Assembly: GCA_021773095.1 (NCBI GenBank)
Contig: JAJFKR010000026.1
Location: 1-64,000 of the forward strand
Reading direction: 5' to 3'
From: Woeseiaceae bacterium
GTDB lineage: Bacteria; Pseudomonadota; Gammaproteobacteria; Steroidobacterales; Woeseiaceae
Length of the DNA: 64,000 nucleotides
Below are positions 20,799 to 29,430 of the stretch, one piece after another (the stretch's first letter is position 1; each line of letters starts with the position of its first letter). Position numbers and translations under genes: made by a program. The notes under the pieces are model-generated. The model had not been told where the DNA came from and did not search any database. It saw only the letters and a list, made by a program, of their open reading frames with translations.

Positions 20799-21520
20799 GA
20801 TGCCACCTCTGCTGCCGTTATTTCTCCATCCAGAAGCGCCCGACCTGTGATGGCGGCAGGGACACCGAGGTCGCGCAATCCGCGAAGATCGTCAATATTC
20901 CGGATCCCCCCCGATGCCTGCAATTTAAGATCAGGGTATCGCTCGAGCATCTCGGCATACAGATCAAAATTTGGGCCACTCATCGCCCCATCACGGGATA
21001 CATCGGTGCAGAGCACGTGTTGTACGCCGGCCTCACAGTAGGAGTCGATGCAGTCCCAGAGCAAAACGCCGGACTCCTCTGACCAACCCTGAGTGGTCAG
21101 CATAGGTGCGTCTGATGGGCCCAGCCTGACGTCCAGCGCTAATACGATCGCATCGGTGCCGAAGTCGCGCAGCCACTGCTGGACGGTTTCAGGATCTTTG
21201 ATTGCTGTGCTCCCAACAACACAGCGCGTTACCCCGGCATCCAGCCAGCGGGCAACGTCATCACGTTTACGCACGCCACCGCCAAGTTGCACCGCAAGGC
21301 CGGATTGAGCAGCGATATCGGTGACAACGCTCTGGTGGTGCTGCGTTCCGGTACGAGCGCCATCGAGGTCGACAATGTGCAGGTCTTCGACGTCCAATGC
21401 GGAAAACCGCTGGCCAATTGCTGCCGGATTCGAAGAGTACTCAGTGGTTTTGTCAAAATCGCCCTGGAATAATCTGACGCACTTGCCCTCTTTCAGGTCG
21501 ATCGCGGGAATGACTTTCAT
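20780..21520 (-). CDS. hisA: ProFAR isomerase
   Basis: 246 aa TIM barrel. [17 protein letters not shown] holds the first catalytic Asp; [20 protein letters not shown], VQLGGGVRK and [17 protein letters not shown] (second catalytic Asp) follow, with [10 protein letters not shown] near the end. It isomerises ProFAR to PRFAR, the substrate of HisF/HisH. It overlaps hisH at its 5' end (4 nt) and hisF at its 3' end. Confidence 0.96.
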   Translation of the reverse strand: MKVIPAIDLKEGKCVRLFQGDFDKTTEYSSNPAAIGQRFSALDVEDLHIVDLDGARTGTQHHQSVVTDIAAQSGLAVQLGGGVRKRDDVARWLDAGVTRCVVGSTAIKDPETVQQWLRDFGTDAIVLALDVRLGPSDAPMLTTQGWSEESGVLLWDCIDSYCEAGVQHVLCTDVSRDGAMSGPNFDLYAEMLERYPDLKLQASGGIRNIDDLRGLRDLGVPAAITGRALLDGEITAAEVASFRQNA

Positions 21521-22116
21521 TTCCCGAACTCCACGAAGTTCCGCAACAGTCGGGCCCCAACCGCCGCGGAGCGCTCCGGATGAAACTGCGCGGCGACGAA
21601 ATTTCTGTCACTGATAATCGCCGAAAATTCGTCGCTATGGGTTGCGGTTGCCAGAGTAATACTTGAAACGGGCAGGGCATAACTGTGCAAATAATAGAAG
21701 TAGCTTTCATCTTCGATACCTTCCAACAGCGGGTGTGCTGAACGGATACCGGTTGAACACCAGCCCATGTTGGGTACAGTATTTTCGGTCGTCGCAGTAA
21801 GCTTCCTGGCGGTGCCTGAGATGACGCCAAGGCACTCAACGTCCTCTTCATCCGAAGCATCACACAGCAGCTGCATGCCGAGGCAAATACCGAGCACCGG
21901 TTGCTCGAGCTCGCGAATAACGTCGACAAGACCCGATTTCCTAAGACGCTGCATCGCATCCCGGGCGGCGCCGACACCCGGTAACAAGACGCGCTGCGCG
22001 CTGCGAATCACATCCGCTTCAGAGGTAAGAACTGCATTCGTTTGCAAACGCTCGAAAGCGAATAGGAGCGATGCAATATTGGCGCCGCCGCTGTCGATAA
22101 TGGCGACATCAGCCAT
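21517..22116 (-). CDS. hisH: Imidazole glycerol phosphate synthase, glutaminase subunit
   Basis: 199 aa class I glutamine amidotransferase. The nucleophile Cys lies in VLGICLGMQLL and the His-Glu pair in AAQFHPERS. GVGAARDAMQRL forms the oxyanion loop region. It hydrolyses glutamine and channels ammonia to HisF. It abuts hisB (shared position 22116) and overlaps hisA by 4 nt, so translational coupling is likely. Confidence 0.95.
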   Translation of the reverse strand: MADVAIIDSGGANIASLLFAFERLQTNAVLTSEADVIRSAQRVLLPGVGAARDAMQRLRKSGLVDVIRELEQPVLGICLGMQLLCDASDEEDVECLGVISGTARKLTATTENTVPNMGWCSTGIRSAHPLLEGIEDESYFYYLHSYALPVSSITLATATHSDEFSAIISDRNFVAAQFHPERSAAVGARLLRNFVEFGK

Positions 22117-23189
22117 TAAAGTGTGCCCTTGGTCGACGGCAATTCGGTACCACTGCGCGCCAGCGCTGGCCGCAATACGCGCCCGACGGATTTGAAACAG
22201 GCTTCGATCATGTGGTGAGTGTTCTCGCCGCGGACCTCAATATGCAATGCGGCGCCCAGAGATTCAGCCAGCGAGTGAAAGAAATGCTCAACCATTTCGG
22301 TTGACAGCTCGCCAACGTGATCGCGCGGAAAATCCGCTGAGAAATGAAATGCAGCACGACCTGACAGGTCGATCGAAACCTTCGCTTCGCTCTCGTCCAT
22401 AGGGAGCAAGAATCCATAACGGCCAATGCCAAGTTTGTTGCCCAGGGCTTCGCGCAACGCATTACCCAGGCAAATCGCGGTGTCTTCGACCGTGTGATGT
22501 TCGTCAACCTCAAGGTCACCATCGCATTGCAAGACCAACCCAAAGTCGCCGTGTCGGGCAATTTGCTCAAGCATGTGGTCGTAAAAGCCGATGCCGGTGT
22601 TGATCTGTATTGTATTGGCGGAATCCAGATTGACAGCGACTGAAATACTGGTCTCATTGGTCGATCTCTCAATGCGCGCGACGCGTTCCGAGTGACACAG
22701 AAGCTCGACGATTTGCTTCCATGTCATCGAATCCTTATCTGGCGTATTCACCAACAATCCCTGTACACCAATTTTTTCGGCCAAACCCATGTCAGTGCCC
22801 CGGTCCCCAATCACAGCCGAAAGCGACAGGTCGATATTGGTGGCGGCGAGGTATTGGGTCAACAAGCCAGTACGTGGCTTACGACACTCGCAGTTTTCTT
22901 CCGGTCGGTGCGGGCACACGAAAATCTGCTCGAAATTCACGCCCTGACTTGTAAATAACTGCAATACAAGATTTTGCGCCGCCTCGAACTGGTCTCGTGG
23001 AAAGGAATCGGTGCCGAGTCCGTCCTGATTGCTGACCATGACAAAACGATAGCCGTGCTGTGCCAGTTCGAGCATGGCAGGAATCACGTCCTTCACAAGA
23101 CGCACCTTTTCTACCGAGTCGACCTGGAGGTCCGCAGGCTCTTCGATCAGAGTGCCGTCACGATCGACGAAAAGTACCTTTGTCGCCAT
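22116..23189 (-). CDS. hisB: Bifunctional histidinol-phosphatase / imidazoleglycerol-phosphate dehydratase
   Basis: 357 aa two-domain fusion as in enteric bacteria. Residues 1-165 are a HAD phosphatase (VDRDGTLIEEP, VMVSNQDGLGTDSFP, zinc-loop cysteines and His in CPHRPEENCECRKPR, GDRGTDMGLA). Residues about 170-357 are IGP dehydratase (ARIERSTNETSISV, GFYDHMLEQIARHG, VDEHHTVEDTAICLG, HIEVRGENTHHMIEACFKS without gaps across two metal-binding blocks). It catalyses steps 7 and 9 of histidine synthesis. Confidence 0.96.
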   Translation of the reverse strand: MATKVLFVDRDGTLIEEPADLQVDSVEKVRLVKDVIPAMLELAQHGYRFVMVSNQDGLGTDSFPRDQFEAAQNLVLQLFTSQGVNFEQIFVCPHRPEENCECRKPRTGLLTQYLAATNIDLSLSAVIGDRGTDMGLAEKIGVQGLLVNTPDKDSMTWKQIVELLCHSERVARIERSTNETSISVAVNLDSANTIQINTGIGFYDHMLEQIARHGDFGLVLQCDGDLEVDEHHTVEDTAICLGNALREALGNKLGIGRYGFLLPMDESEAKVSIDLSGRAAFHFSADFPRDHVGELSTEMVEHFFHSLAESLGAALHIEVRGENTHHMIEACFKSVGRVLRPALARSGTELPSTKGTL

Positions 23190-23190
23190 G

Positions 23191-24252
23191 CTATTTTTCC
23201 ACCATGGTTCTTAGTGCTTGTAGCAAGCGATTATTGTCGGCCCTGCTGCCCACGGTAATACGGATGCAATCGGATAAATCGCCATCGAAGTGACGTAACA
23301 GGACCTTGTGTGCAATACAGTGCTGCAGGATAAATGCGGGGTCCGTAACGCGCATCAGGAAGAAATTGGCATCGCTCGGCCAGACCTTGCGGACAAATTC
23401 GAATTCGTCGATGGCGGCGATCAGGCGTTCTCGTTCGGCGACGACTTCCCGGACCGATTCCTCAGCTAACGCGAGCTGATCTGCCTGCAGAACGTCTTCG
23501 ACGCATTCAACTACGGGCGTAGCCAGCGCATAAGGTGCCTGCACCGCGTTCAACATGCTGATAACGTCTTCAGATCCGGCCACCGCGCCACAACGTGCGC
23601 CGGCGAAGCCAAGCGCCTTGGATAAGGTGCGTAGAACGAGCAGGTTTGGGAATTCATCGAGCAGGTCGATCATTGAAGCTTGGTCACCAAACTCGATATA
23701 CGCCTCATCCACGACGACAGCCGATGTTTCGCTGCGTTGCTGAATCAAACGTAAGACATCATCGCGCAGAATCGGCGTACCGGTTGGATTGTTGGGTGAG
23801 CAGATGAATACCAGCTTTGTCGCTTCGTTGCAGGCATCCAGGAGCGCGTCGACGTCGATGTGAAAATCCCGTTCGGCCAGTGCGGGCACCTCTTTAATTT
23901 CGGCCCCTTGCACCTCGGCATAGTGCGCGTACATCGAGAATGATGGTGACGGTATGACGACATTGTCGCGACCCGCGCGACAAAACGTACGAATGATCAG
24001 ATCAATCGCTTCACTGGAGCCTCGGGTAACCAGTAACTGATCCGTGGCGCAGCCAAATCGAGCGGCCAGCGCTTCCTGCAGCCGTCGTGGACGAACTTCC
24101 GGATAACGATTTAGCGGCCGCCGAAAATTTCCGATTGACGTATCTTGTGGGGACTCATTCGCATTCAGCCGGACAGTATCGTCTACCTGCGCTGCAGCCT
24201 TGTACGCTGACAGTGCCTGAATTTCGGGCCGCGCAAGCTTGATTATGCTCAT
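23191..24252 (-). CDS. hisC: Histidinol-phosphate aminotransferase
   Basis: 353 aa fold-type I PLP enzyme. VRLNANESPQD at the N-terminus is typical of HisC, FICSPNNPTGTPI binds the cofactor ring, VVVDEAYIEF holds the PLP Asp, and the Schiff-base lysine is in LRTLSKALGFAGARCG. It converts imidazole-acetol phosphate to histidinol phosphate. It overlaps hisD by 4 nt and precedes hisB by 1 nt. Confidence 0.95.
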   Translation of the reverse strand: MSIIKLARPEIQALSAYKAAAQVDDTVRLNANESPQDTSIGNFRRPLNRYPEVRPRRLQEALAARFGCATDQLLVTRGSSEAIDLIIRTFCRAGRDNVVIPSPSFSMYAHYAEVQGAEIKEVPALAERDFHIDVDALLDACNEATKLVFICSPNNPTGTPILRDDVLRLIQQRSETSAVVVDEAYIEFGDQASMIDLLDEFPNLLVLRTLSKALGFAGARCGAVAGSEDVISMLNAVQAPYALATPVVECVEDVLQADQLALAEESVREVVAERERLIAAIDEFEFVRKVWPSDANFFLMRVTDPAFILQHCIAHKVLLRHFDGDLSDCIRITVGSRADNNRLLQALRTMVEK

Positions 24253-25553
24253 GGTTTGCTACCCAGCCGTCGGCTAACAGCCGCGTGGTGGGCCGCCAGC
24301 CCTTCCAGGTCGGCAAGGGTCATGACAGCGTCACCAAGATTTTGAAGTCCTTCACGGCTGACCTCCTGCACTGTCATGTGCCGCATGTACTGCTCGACGC
24401 CAAGACCGCTGTAGGTTGCGGCATATCCGTAAGTTGGCAGGACGTGATTCGTGCCACTGCAGTAGTCACCAACAGATTCCGGCGTCCAGCGACCCAGGAA
24501 TATGGACCCGGCATTGCGAACTTGCGGCAAGGCACTACGTGGATTGTCGATTTGCAGGATCAGATGCTCCGGGGCGTATCGATTGCTGATACTGATGGCC
24601 GTATCGAGATCCGCCGTTACGATGATTCTGGAATTGTGCAGCGCTGCATTAGCCGTTTCGGCGCGTGTTAGTTCCTTGAGCTGGGCTTTGACTTCATCGG
24701 CTACAGCGGCTGCCAGTGAGGCATCCGGCGTGATAAAAATAACCTGGGAATCCGGTCCGTGTTCTGCTTGCGATAACAGATCCGCAGCTACGAATTCCGC
24801 AGACGCGTTAACGTCACCAATGACCAGAACTTCTGACGGACCGGCCGGCATATCGATTGCGGCACCGGCAGGATCTGTACTAACGATGGACTTCGCACTT
24901 GTTACCCAGGCATTTCCGGGGCCGAATATTTTCAAAACCTTCGGGATAGACCGAGTTCCGTAGGCCATCGCGGCAATCGCCTGCGCGCCACCCAGCGTAT
25001 AAATTTCTGCCACGCCCGCACGGGACGCCGCGACCAGCACGGCGGGGTTGGCGCTGCCATCGGGGCGCGGCGGCGTGCACAGAATGACTCTTGGGCACTT
25101 CGCCAGGAGTGCCGGCACTGCAAGCATGATCGCGGCGGAGGGCAGTGGGGCGGTGCCCGCCGGAACGTACAATCCCACGGAGTCGATCGGTTGACCGATG
25201 CGCTCGCAGCGTACACCGGGCAAGGTCTCTACACAGACCGGCGTCAGTCCCTGTTGTTGGTGGAATTTACGAACATTGGCGATCGCGAGATCGAGCGCGT
25301 CCAGCTGCTTGCTGTTCAGGTGGTCGCTCGCCGCTGCTATTTTGGCAGCAGAGACCCTGAATTCGGCAATGTCTGCAGCATCGTATTTGCGCGTCAGGTC
25401 GGTCAGCGCGGTATCTCCATGGGCTCGTACCGCAGCGATAATGCGCTCGACGCCGCCGCGAATAGCGTCATCCTGTGAAACCGCGGGCCGATGCAGCAGC
25501 TTGCCTCTTTGCTGCTCATCAAGATCCGCCCATTGATGGATGGAAATACTCAT
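24249..25553 (-). CDS. hisD: Histidinol dehydrogenase
   Basis: 434 aa, the standard length. Recognisable blocks are VGLYVPAGTAPLPSAAIMLA, ALGGAQAIAAMAYGT-like (YTLGGAQAIAAMAYGT), GPSEVLVIGD, LLSQAEHGPDSQVI (zinc and catalytic residues) and SVGDYCSGTNHVLPTYG. It oxidises histidinol to histidine in two NAD-dependent steps. It lies 2 nt after hisG and overlaps hisC by 4 nt. Confidence 0.96.
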   Translation of the reverse strand: MSISIHQWADLDEQQRGKLLHRPAVSQDDAIRGGVERIIAAVRAHGDTALTDLTRKYDAADIAEFRVSAAKIAAASDHLNSKQLDALDLAIANVRKFHQQQGLTPVCVETLPGVRCERIGQPIDSVGLYVPAGTAPLPSAAIMLAVPALLAKCPRVILCTPPRPDGSANPAVLVAASRAGVAEIYTLGGAQAIAAMAYGTRSIPKVLKIFGPGNAWVTSAKSIVSTDPAGAAIDMPAGPSEVLVIGDVNASAEFVAADLLSQAEHGPDSQVIFITPDASLAAAVADEVKAQLKELTRAETANAALHNSRIIVTADLDTAISISNRYAPEHLILQIDNPRSALPQVRNAGSIFLGRWTPESVGDYCSGTNHVLPTYGYAATYSGLGVEQYMRHMTVQEVSREGLQNLGDAVMTLADLEGLAAHHAAVSRRLGSKP

Positions 25554-25555
25554 GG

Positions 25556-26458
25556 TCAGGGCAGCATCTTCTCGACCGGCAGGACCAGCAGACTACTGGC
25601 ACCCGCCGCCTTCAAATTTTCAAGTGTTTCCCAAAACACGTTTTCGCGGCAGACTGCGTGAATGGCGATTTTATCATTGCTCCCTTCAAGTGGCATTACA
25701 GTGGGTGCCTCGGACCCAGGCAGCAGAGCCCGAATATCGTCCAAAGCAGAACGCGGCGCGTTCAGCATGATGTACTTGCTATCACGCACTTTCAGTACAC
25801 CGTCGAGACGCTGAATGATCTTATCGACAAGAGCCTGTTTTTCGTCACCGAGCGGTGCCAGTGTCTGAATGACTACCGCCTCACTTTGCAGCAATACAGC
25901 GACTTCGCGCAGCCCGTTGGCGACCAGTGTTCCGCCCGACGAAACCAGGTCACAAATGAAATCAGCGCGGCCCAGTTTCGGGGCAATTTCGACGGCACCC
26001 GAGAAAAACACCGGTTCAGCGTCGATCTCGTGCTTATTCAGGTAATCTCTTAAAAGGCCAACATAACTCGTTGCAATTCGTGAATTATTCAGTGACTCTG
26101 ATCCCTTGTAGTTCGCACCTTCCGGCGCCGCAATGGACAACCGACAGTGACCGAAATCGAGTTCGAATATTTGCTTGAACAAGCCCTCTGAACCGCTTTG
26201 TTCGAGTTGCAGCCGCTTCTCCTCAACCACATTCAGCCCGACAATGCCCAAATCGCAAACATCGTCACTGACGAGGCCGGGTATGTCGTCGTCGCGGACC
26301 AGCAGCAGGTCGATCGGCATATTCTCGCCGTAGCAGATGAGCTGATCCTTGCTCTTGGTGACCTTCAATCCACAACGCTCCAGCAAACCGATGGAATGGT
26401 CTGTGAGCCGGCCGGTTTTCTGCACCGCAATTTTTATGCGTTGCTCGGATTGATCCAT
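25556..26458 (-). CDS. hisG: ATP phosphoribosyltransferase (long form)
   Basis: 300 aa, so the long type with a C-terminal ACT-like histidine-sensing domain rather than the short HisG-HisZ type. IKIAVQKTGRLTDHSIGLL at the N-terminus, RDDDIPGLVSDDVCDLGIVG, and the PRPP loop DLVSSGGTLVANGL are characteristic. It catalyses the committed first step and is normally feedback-inhibited by histidine. It starts 10 nt after the TrpR-like gene, with AAAGGAAG as ribosome-binding site. Confidence 0.96.
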   Translation of the reverse strand: MDQSEQRIKIAVQKTGRLTDHSIGLLERCGLKVTKSKDQLICYGENMPIDLLLVRDDDIPGLVSDDVCDLGIVGLNVVEEKRLQLEQSGSEGLFKQIFELDFGHCRLSIAAPEGANYKGSESLNNSRIATSYVGLLRDYLNKHEIDAEPVFFSGAVEIAPKLGRADFICDLVSSGGTLVANGLREVAVLLQSEAVVIQTLAPLGDEKQALVDKIIQRLDGVLKVRDSKYIMLNAPRSALDDIRALLPGSEAPTVMPLEGSNDKIAIHAVCRENVFWETLENLKAAGASSLLVLPVEKMLP

Positions 26459-26468
26459 TGGACTTCCT

Positions 26469-26774
26469 TTAGTGAGCGTTACGGTCTATCGCGGTTTGAT
26501 AGCCGCCGTAGCCATCGGTAAGGTAACGGGCGACCCGCCCAATCGTAGTGACGCTAACGCCGGTAAGGTCGTGGATTTTTCGGTAGGGCAGGTCTTGCTG
26601 TAGGTATTCGACAACCTGCCATCGATCGACCAGGGCCTGCAATTCTGCGGGTGTACACAAATCTTTGAAGAAAAGACGGCATTCCTGCGGATTTTCCAAT
26701 GTGTTTATTGCCTTGAACAACGCGTTTTCGGCGCGTGTTTGCTGTCGTTCTGTCTCGTTTCTATTGGGTTTCAT
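26469..26774 (-). CDS. TrpR-like (YerC/YecD-type) regulator, candidate his-operon repressor
   Basis: 101 aa. Residues about 15-90 match the TrpR superfamily fold: FKAINTLENPQECRLFFKDL, CTPAELQALVDRWQVVEYL and the helix-turn-helix LPYRKIHDLTGVSVTTIGRV with RYLTDGYGGYQ. It is shorter than TrpR's usual context would suggest and matches the YerC/YecD branch. As first gene of the his operon, with its ATG abutting a 42-bp palindrome, it is likely an autoregulated histidine repressor. That role is inferred; ligand and DNA specificity are not shown. The start has no Shine-Dalgarno. Confidence 0.88.
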   Translation of the reverse strand: MKPNRNETERQQTRAENALFKAINTLENPQECRLFFKDLCTPAELQALVDRWQVVEYLQQDLPYRKIHDLTGVSVTTIGRVARYLTDGYGGYQTAIDRNAH

Positions 26775-26816
26775 GCTTGCACTAATGTATTAACACGTTA
26801 TTACATTAGTGCAAGC
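26775..26816 (-). promoter_or_regulatory. 42-bp palindromic operator overlapping the his-operon promoter
   Basis: GCTTGCACTAATGTA (26775-26789) and TACATTAGTGCAAGC (26802-26816) are perfect inverted repeats. The centre adds TAAC/GTTA, giving 19 of 21 paired positions. On the minus strand TTGCAC (26814-26809), a 16-nt spacer and TAATAC (26792-26787) form a promoter entirely inside the palindrome. The predicted transcript would start only about 6 nt before the regulator's ATG at 26774. The layout fits repression by the TrpR-like protein. Confidence 0.8.
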
Positions 26817-26880
26817 AACACCAAATAGCAACTGCCAGGTGATGGTTACATTCGCTACTAAAATAATCGCGAACAAGTCC

Positions 26881-26910
26881 TTGACCTGCGATAACAATCG
26901 CGCATAGACT
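26881..26910 (+). promoter_or_regulatory. Candidate promoter of the SAM riboswitch-metB transcript
   Basis: TTGACC (26881-26886), 18-nt spacer, TAGACT (26905-26910). The expected start near 26917 falls just before the riboswitch P1 stem, which supports the call. The -10 element matches only four of six consensus bases. Confidence 0.45.
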
Positions 26911-26918
26911 TTGCGAAA

Positions 26919-27042
26919 CTCATCGAGACCGGTTGAGGGATAGGCCCGACGACACCGGGGCAACCTTCAGAACTAACCATTCTGAAAAGGTGCCAACTCC
27001 TGCGATGCTTTGCTCAGTTTTTTGAGCGCATCGAATGATGAG
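26919..27042 (+). ncRNA. SAM-I (S-box) riboswitch aptamer
   Basis: P1 is CTCATC (26919-26924) with GATGAG (27037-27042). Conserved core segments follow in order: GAGGGA (26935-26940), TAGGCCCGACGA (26941-26952), GGGGCAACC (26957-26965), a P3 hairpin with CAGAA and TTCTG arms, GGTGCCAACTCCTGC (26989-27003), and P4 CGATGC/GCATCG capped by GCTCA/TGAGC. These match the S-box consensus GAGGGA...GGCCC...GGCAACC...GGUGC-AA-UCC-UGC. It senses S-adenosylmethionine and precedes a methionine-pathway gene, as expected. Confidence 0.92.
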
Positions 27043-27161
27043 GGTAACTGCAACATCCCGTACGCGGGTGAAGGGCAGTACAAACCCTCCCTTGCGGGCT
27101 TCGCGGGGTTCCGATGAGCAGAAGTACCAGCCATTACGGAACACTGAAGCGGAGACCGAAA
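27043..27161 (+). promoter_or_regulatory. Riboswitch expression platform and metB leader
   Basis: After P1, GGGT-AACTGC pairs in principle with GCAGT-ACAAACCC about 30-45 nt downstream around an inner CCCG-TACG-CGGG hairpin (27057-27068). A second GC-rich element lies near 27083-27111. No run of T follows either, so control may be translational or Rho-dependent rather than by intrinsic termination. GGAG at 27151-27154 is the ribosome-binding site of metB. Confidence 0.45.
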
Positions 27162-28358
27162 ATGACCTTCTCAGCAAGCAAAGCAACCCGAGTTGTACGT
27201 GCGTCTATTGAATCCGACAAACAACACGGTGCGGTAGTACCGCCATTACACCTTTCTTCGAATTTCGCTTTCGCGGGATTGGGTGAACCCCGGCAGTACG
27301 ATTACACCCGTTCCGGCAATCCGACGCGTGACGCATTAGCGGATGCGCTGACCGAGCTTGAAGGCGGTGCAGGAGCGGTGGTGACGTCGTCAGGAATGGC
27401 CGCATTGACTCTGTTGACACAGTTGCTCGAACCGGGTGACACGATCATCGCTCCGCATGATTGCTACGGCGGAACATTTCGCTTGTTTGAGCAGCAATCC
27501 AGGAAGGGTTTGTTCAATGTGTTGTTTGTTGATCAGACGGATACGGCGGCGCTGCACAAAGCGGCTGCTTGCAGACCGAAGATAATCCTTGCAGAAACGC
27601 CATCCAATCCGTTGCTGCGCATTGTCGACATCGAGAACATTGCCAGTATCGCCAAAGATACTGGCGCACTACTTGCCGTCGACAATACTTTTCTGTCGCC
27701 GGCACTACAAAACCCAATCGAATTCGGCGCTGACCTGGTCATCCATTCAACCACCAAGTACCTGAACGGGCACAGTGACGTTGTTGGTGGATGCGTAGTT
27801 GCGGCGACCGACGAATTAGCGGAACAGATCAGGTACTGGGCCAATTGCATCGGCATAACGGGCGCACCGTTTGACAGTTTCCTGACCTTGCGGGGTATTC
27901 GAACGCTGCATCCACGTATTCGACAACATGAAGAAAATGCCAGTTTGCTGGCAACGGTATTGGATGAGCACGATCTCGTCGATCAGGTCTACTACCCTGG
28001 ACTTGAGACACACCCCGGGCATGAAATCGCCAAGCGGCAACAGCGAGGATTCGGTGGCATGTTGAGTTTCGAAATAGCCGGCGGAGAACAGGAGGTTCGT
28101 GCATTTGTCGAGAGCCTGAAGTTTTTTTCGCTGGCCGAATCCTTAGGCGGTGTCGAAAGTCTGGTCTGTCACCCGGCATCCATGACGCACGCCCCCGTCA
28201 GCGAGGAAGCCCGCGCGAAAGCCGGAATTGGCCAAAACCTGATTCGCCTGTCTGTTGGCATCGAAAGTGGCGAGGATCTGGTGGCGGACTTGCACGTAGC
28301 ATTGAATGCAGCTGCAGCGGTGCAGATGAAATCGCCAGTTGTTGCTGCCTTTGCATAA
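27162..28358 (+). CDS. metB: Cystathionine gamma-synthase / Cys-Met metabolism PLP enzyme
   Basis: 398 aa from the ATG at 27162 with a GGAG ribosome-binding site; E. coli MetB has 386. The earlier in-frame GTG at 27114 lies in the riboswitch leader and is rejected. Motifs: HLSSNFAF, YDYTRSGNPTRDAL (phosphate grip), VTSSGMAALTLL, ETPSNPLLRIVDI, and the PLP lysine in VIHSTTKYLNGHSDVVGG. The C-terminal SLGGVESLVCHPASMTH is MetB/MetC family-wide. It condenses activated homoserine with cysteine; O-acylhomoserine sulfhydrylase activity is the main alternative. SAM control fits either. Confidence 0.85.
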   Translation: MTFSASKATRVVRASIESDKQHGAVVPPLHLSSNFAFAGLGEPRQYDYTRSGNPTRDALADALTELEGGAGAVVTSSGMAALTLLTQLLEPGDTIIAPHDCYGGTFRLFEQQSRKGLFNVLFVDQTDTAALHKAAACRPKIILAETPSNPLLRIVDIENIASIAKDTGALLAVDNTFLSPALQNPIEFGADLVIHSTTKYLNGHSDVVGGCVVAATDELAEQIRYWANCIGITGAPFDSFLTLRGIRTLHPRIRQHEENASLLATVLDEHDLVDQVYYPGLETHPGHEIAKRQQRGFGGMLSFEIAGGEQEVRAFVESLKFFSLAESLGGVESLVCHPASMTHAPVSEEARAKAGIGQNLIRLSVGIESGEDLVADLHVALNAAAAVQMKSPVVAAFA

Positions 28359-28371
28359 GGTCGCTTTCTGA

Positions 28372-29430
28372 CTACAGGCCGCGGATAATTTCTGCAGCCA
28401 TTTCGTTCGTAGTAACAGGTGATTCGTCGGCCGCCGCAATATCGGCCGTTCTCAACCCGGCAGCGATGGCGGTGTCGATCGCTCGTTCAACGGCGGTAGC
28501 TTCAGCCGCAAGACCAAGACTGTGACGCAGCAACAGAGCGACGCTTGCAATGGCCGCACAGGGGTTTGCGATCCCTTTGCCTGCTATGTCCGGCGCGGAC
28601 CCGTGAATCGGCTCATACAGGCCTACAGACGAGTCGCCAAGCGATGCAGATGGCAGCATCCCCAAAGATCCAGCCAGCATCGATGCCTCATCTGTCAGGA
28701 TATCGCCAAACATGTTCTCGGTAACTATCACGTCGAAATCCGCAGGCCGACTTAGCAAATGCATCGCCGCCGCATCAACCAGCAGTGTTTCGACTGCGAT
28801 ATCCGGAAATTCATCCGGCATGACTCTGTCTGTGACGTTACGCCACAAGCGCGAGGTTTCCAGGACATTCGCCTTATCTACAGAACACAGCCTTCCGCGG
28901 CGTCCTGATGCCAGCTTCGCGGCAACACGAACAATGCGTTCGATCTCGCTGACCGTATAGGTGCACAGGTCGCTCGCCGATGTTTCATCACGTGTTTTCT
29001 CCCCGAAATAAATACCGCCGGTCAGCTCTCTGACGACGATCATATCGACCCCTGCGAGAAACTCCGGCCGAAGAGGGGAGGCACCCGCCAGCTCTGAATA
29101 GGTTCTTACGGGGCGGATATTAGCGAAAACACCAAGAATCGCCCGAAGCCTGAGCAGTCCCTGTTCGGGTCGGATTTTTGCGTTGGGGTCAGACCACCTG
29201 GGTCCCCCAACAGCGCCCAGAAAAACGGCATCGGCCGACTTGCAGCTCGCAATCGTATTAGTGGGTAATGGATCACCGGCCGCATCAATCGCGGCGCCAC
29301 CGATTAGCTGCGTATCAAACCTGAAATTGTGATCATATTGGGTCGCAACCACTTCGAGAACCTGCGTAGCACATGCTGTGACGTCCGGTCCAATCCCGTC
29401 GCCCGGCAATAATGTAATTACGGCTTCCAA
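28372..29430 (-). CDS. leuB: 3-isopropylmalate dehydrogenase
   Basis: 352 aa. [54 protein letters not shown] and [18 protein letters not shown] are the usual substrate- and NAD-binding blocks. It oxidatively decarboxylates 3-isopropylmalate to 2-ketoisocaproate. It overlaps leuD by 13 nt and is the last gene of the ilvC-leu operon, ending 13 bp from convergent metB with no visible terminator between them. Confidence 0.96.
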   Translation of the reverse strand: MEAVITLLPGDGIGPDVTACATQVLEVVATQYDHNFRFDTQLIGGAAIDAAGDPLPTNTIASCKSADAVFLGAVGGPRWSDPNAKIRPEQGLLRLRAILGVFANIRPVRTYSELAGASPLRPEFLAGVDMIVVRELTGGIYFGEKTRDETSASDLCTYTVSEIERIVRVAAKLASGRRGRLCSVDKANVLETSRLWRNVTDRVMPDEFPDIAVETLLVDAAAMHLLSRPADFDVIVTENMFGDILTDEASMLAGSLGMLPSASLGDSSVGLYEPIHGSAPDIAGKGIANPCAAIASVALLLRHSLGLAAEATAVERAIDTAIAAGLRTADIAAADESPVTTNEMAAEIIRGL

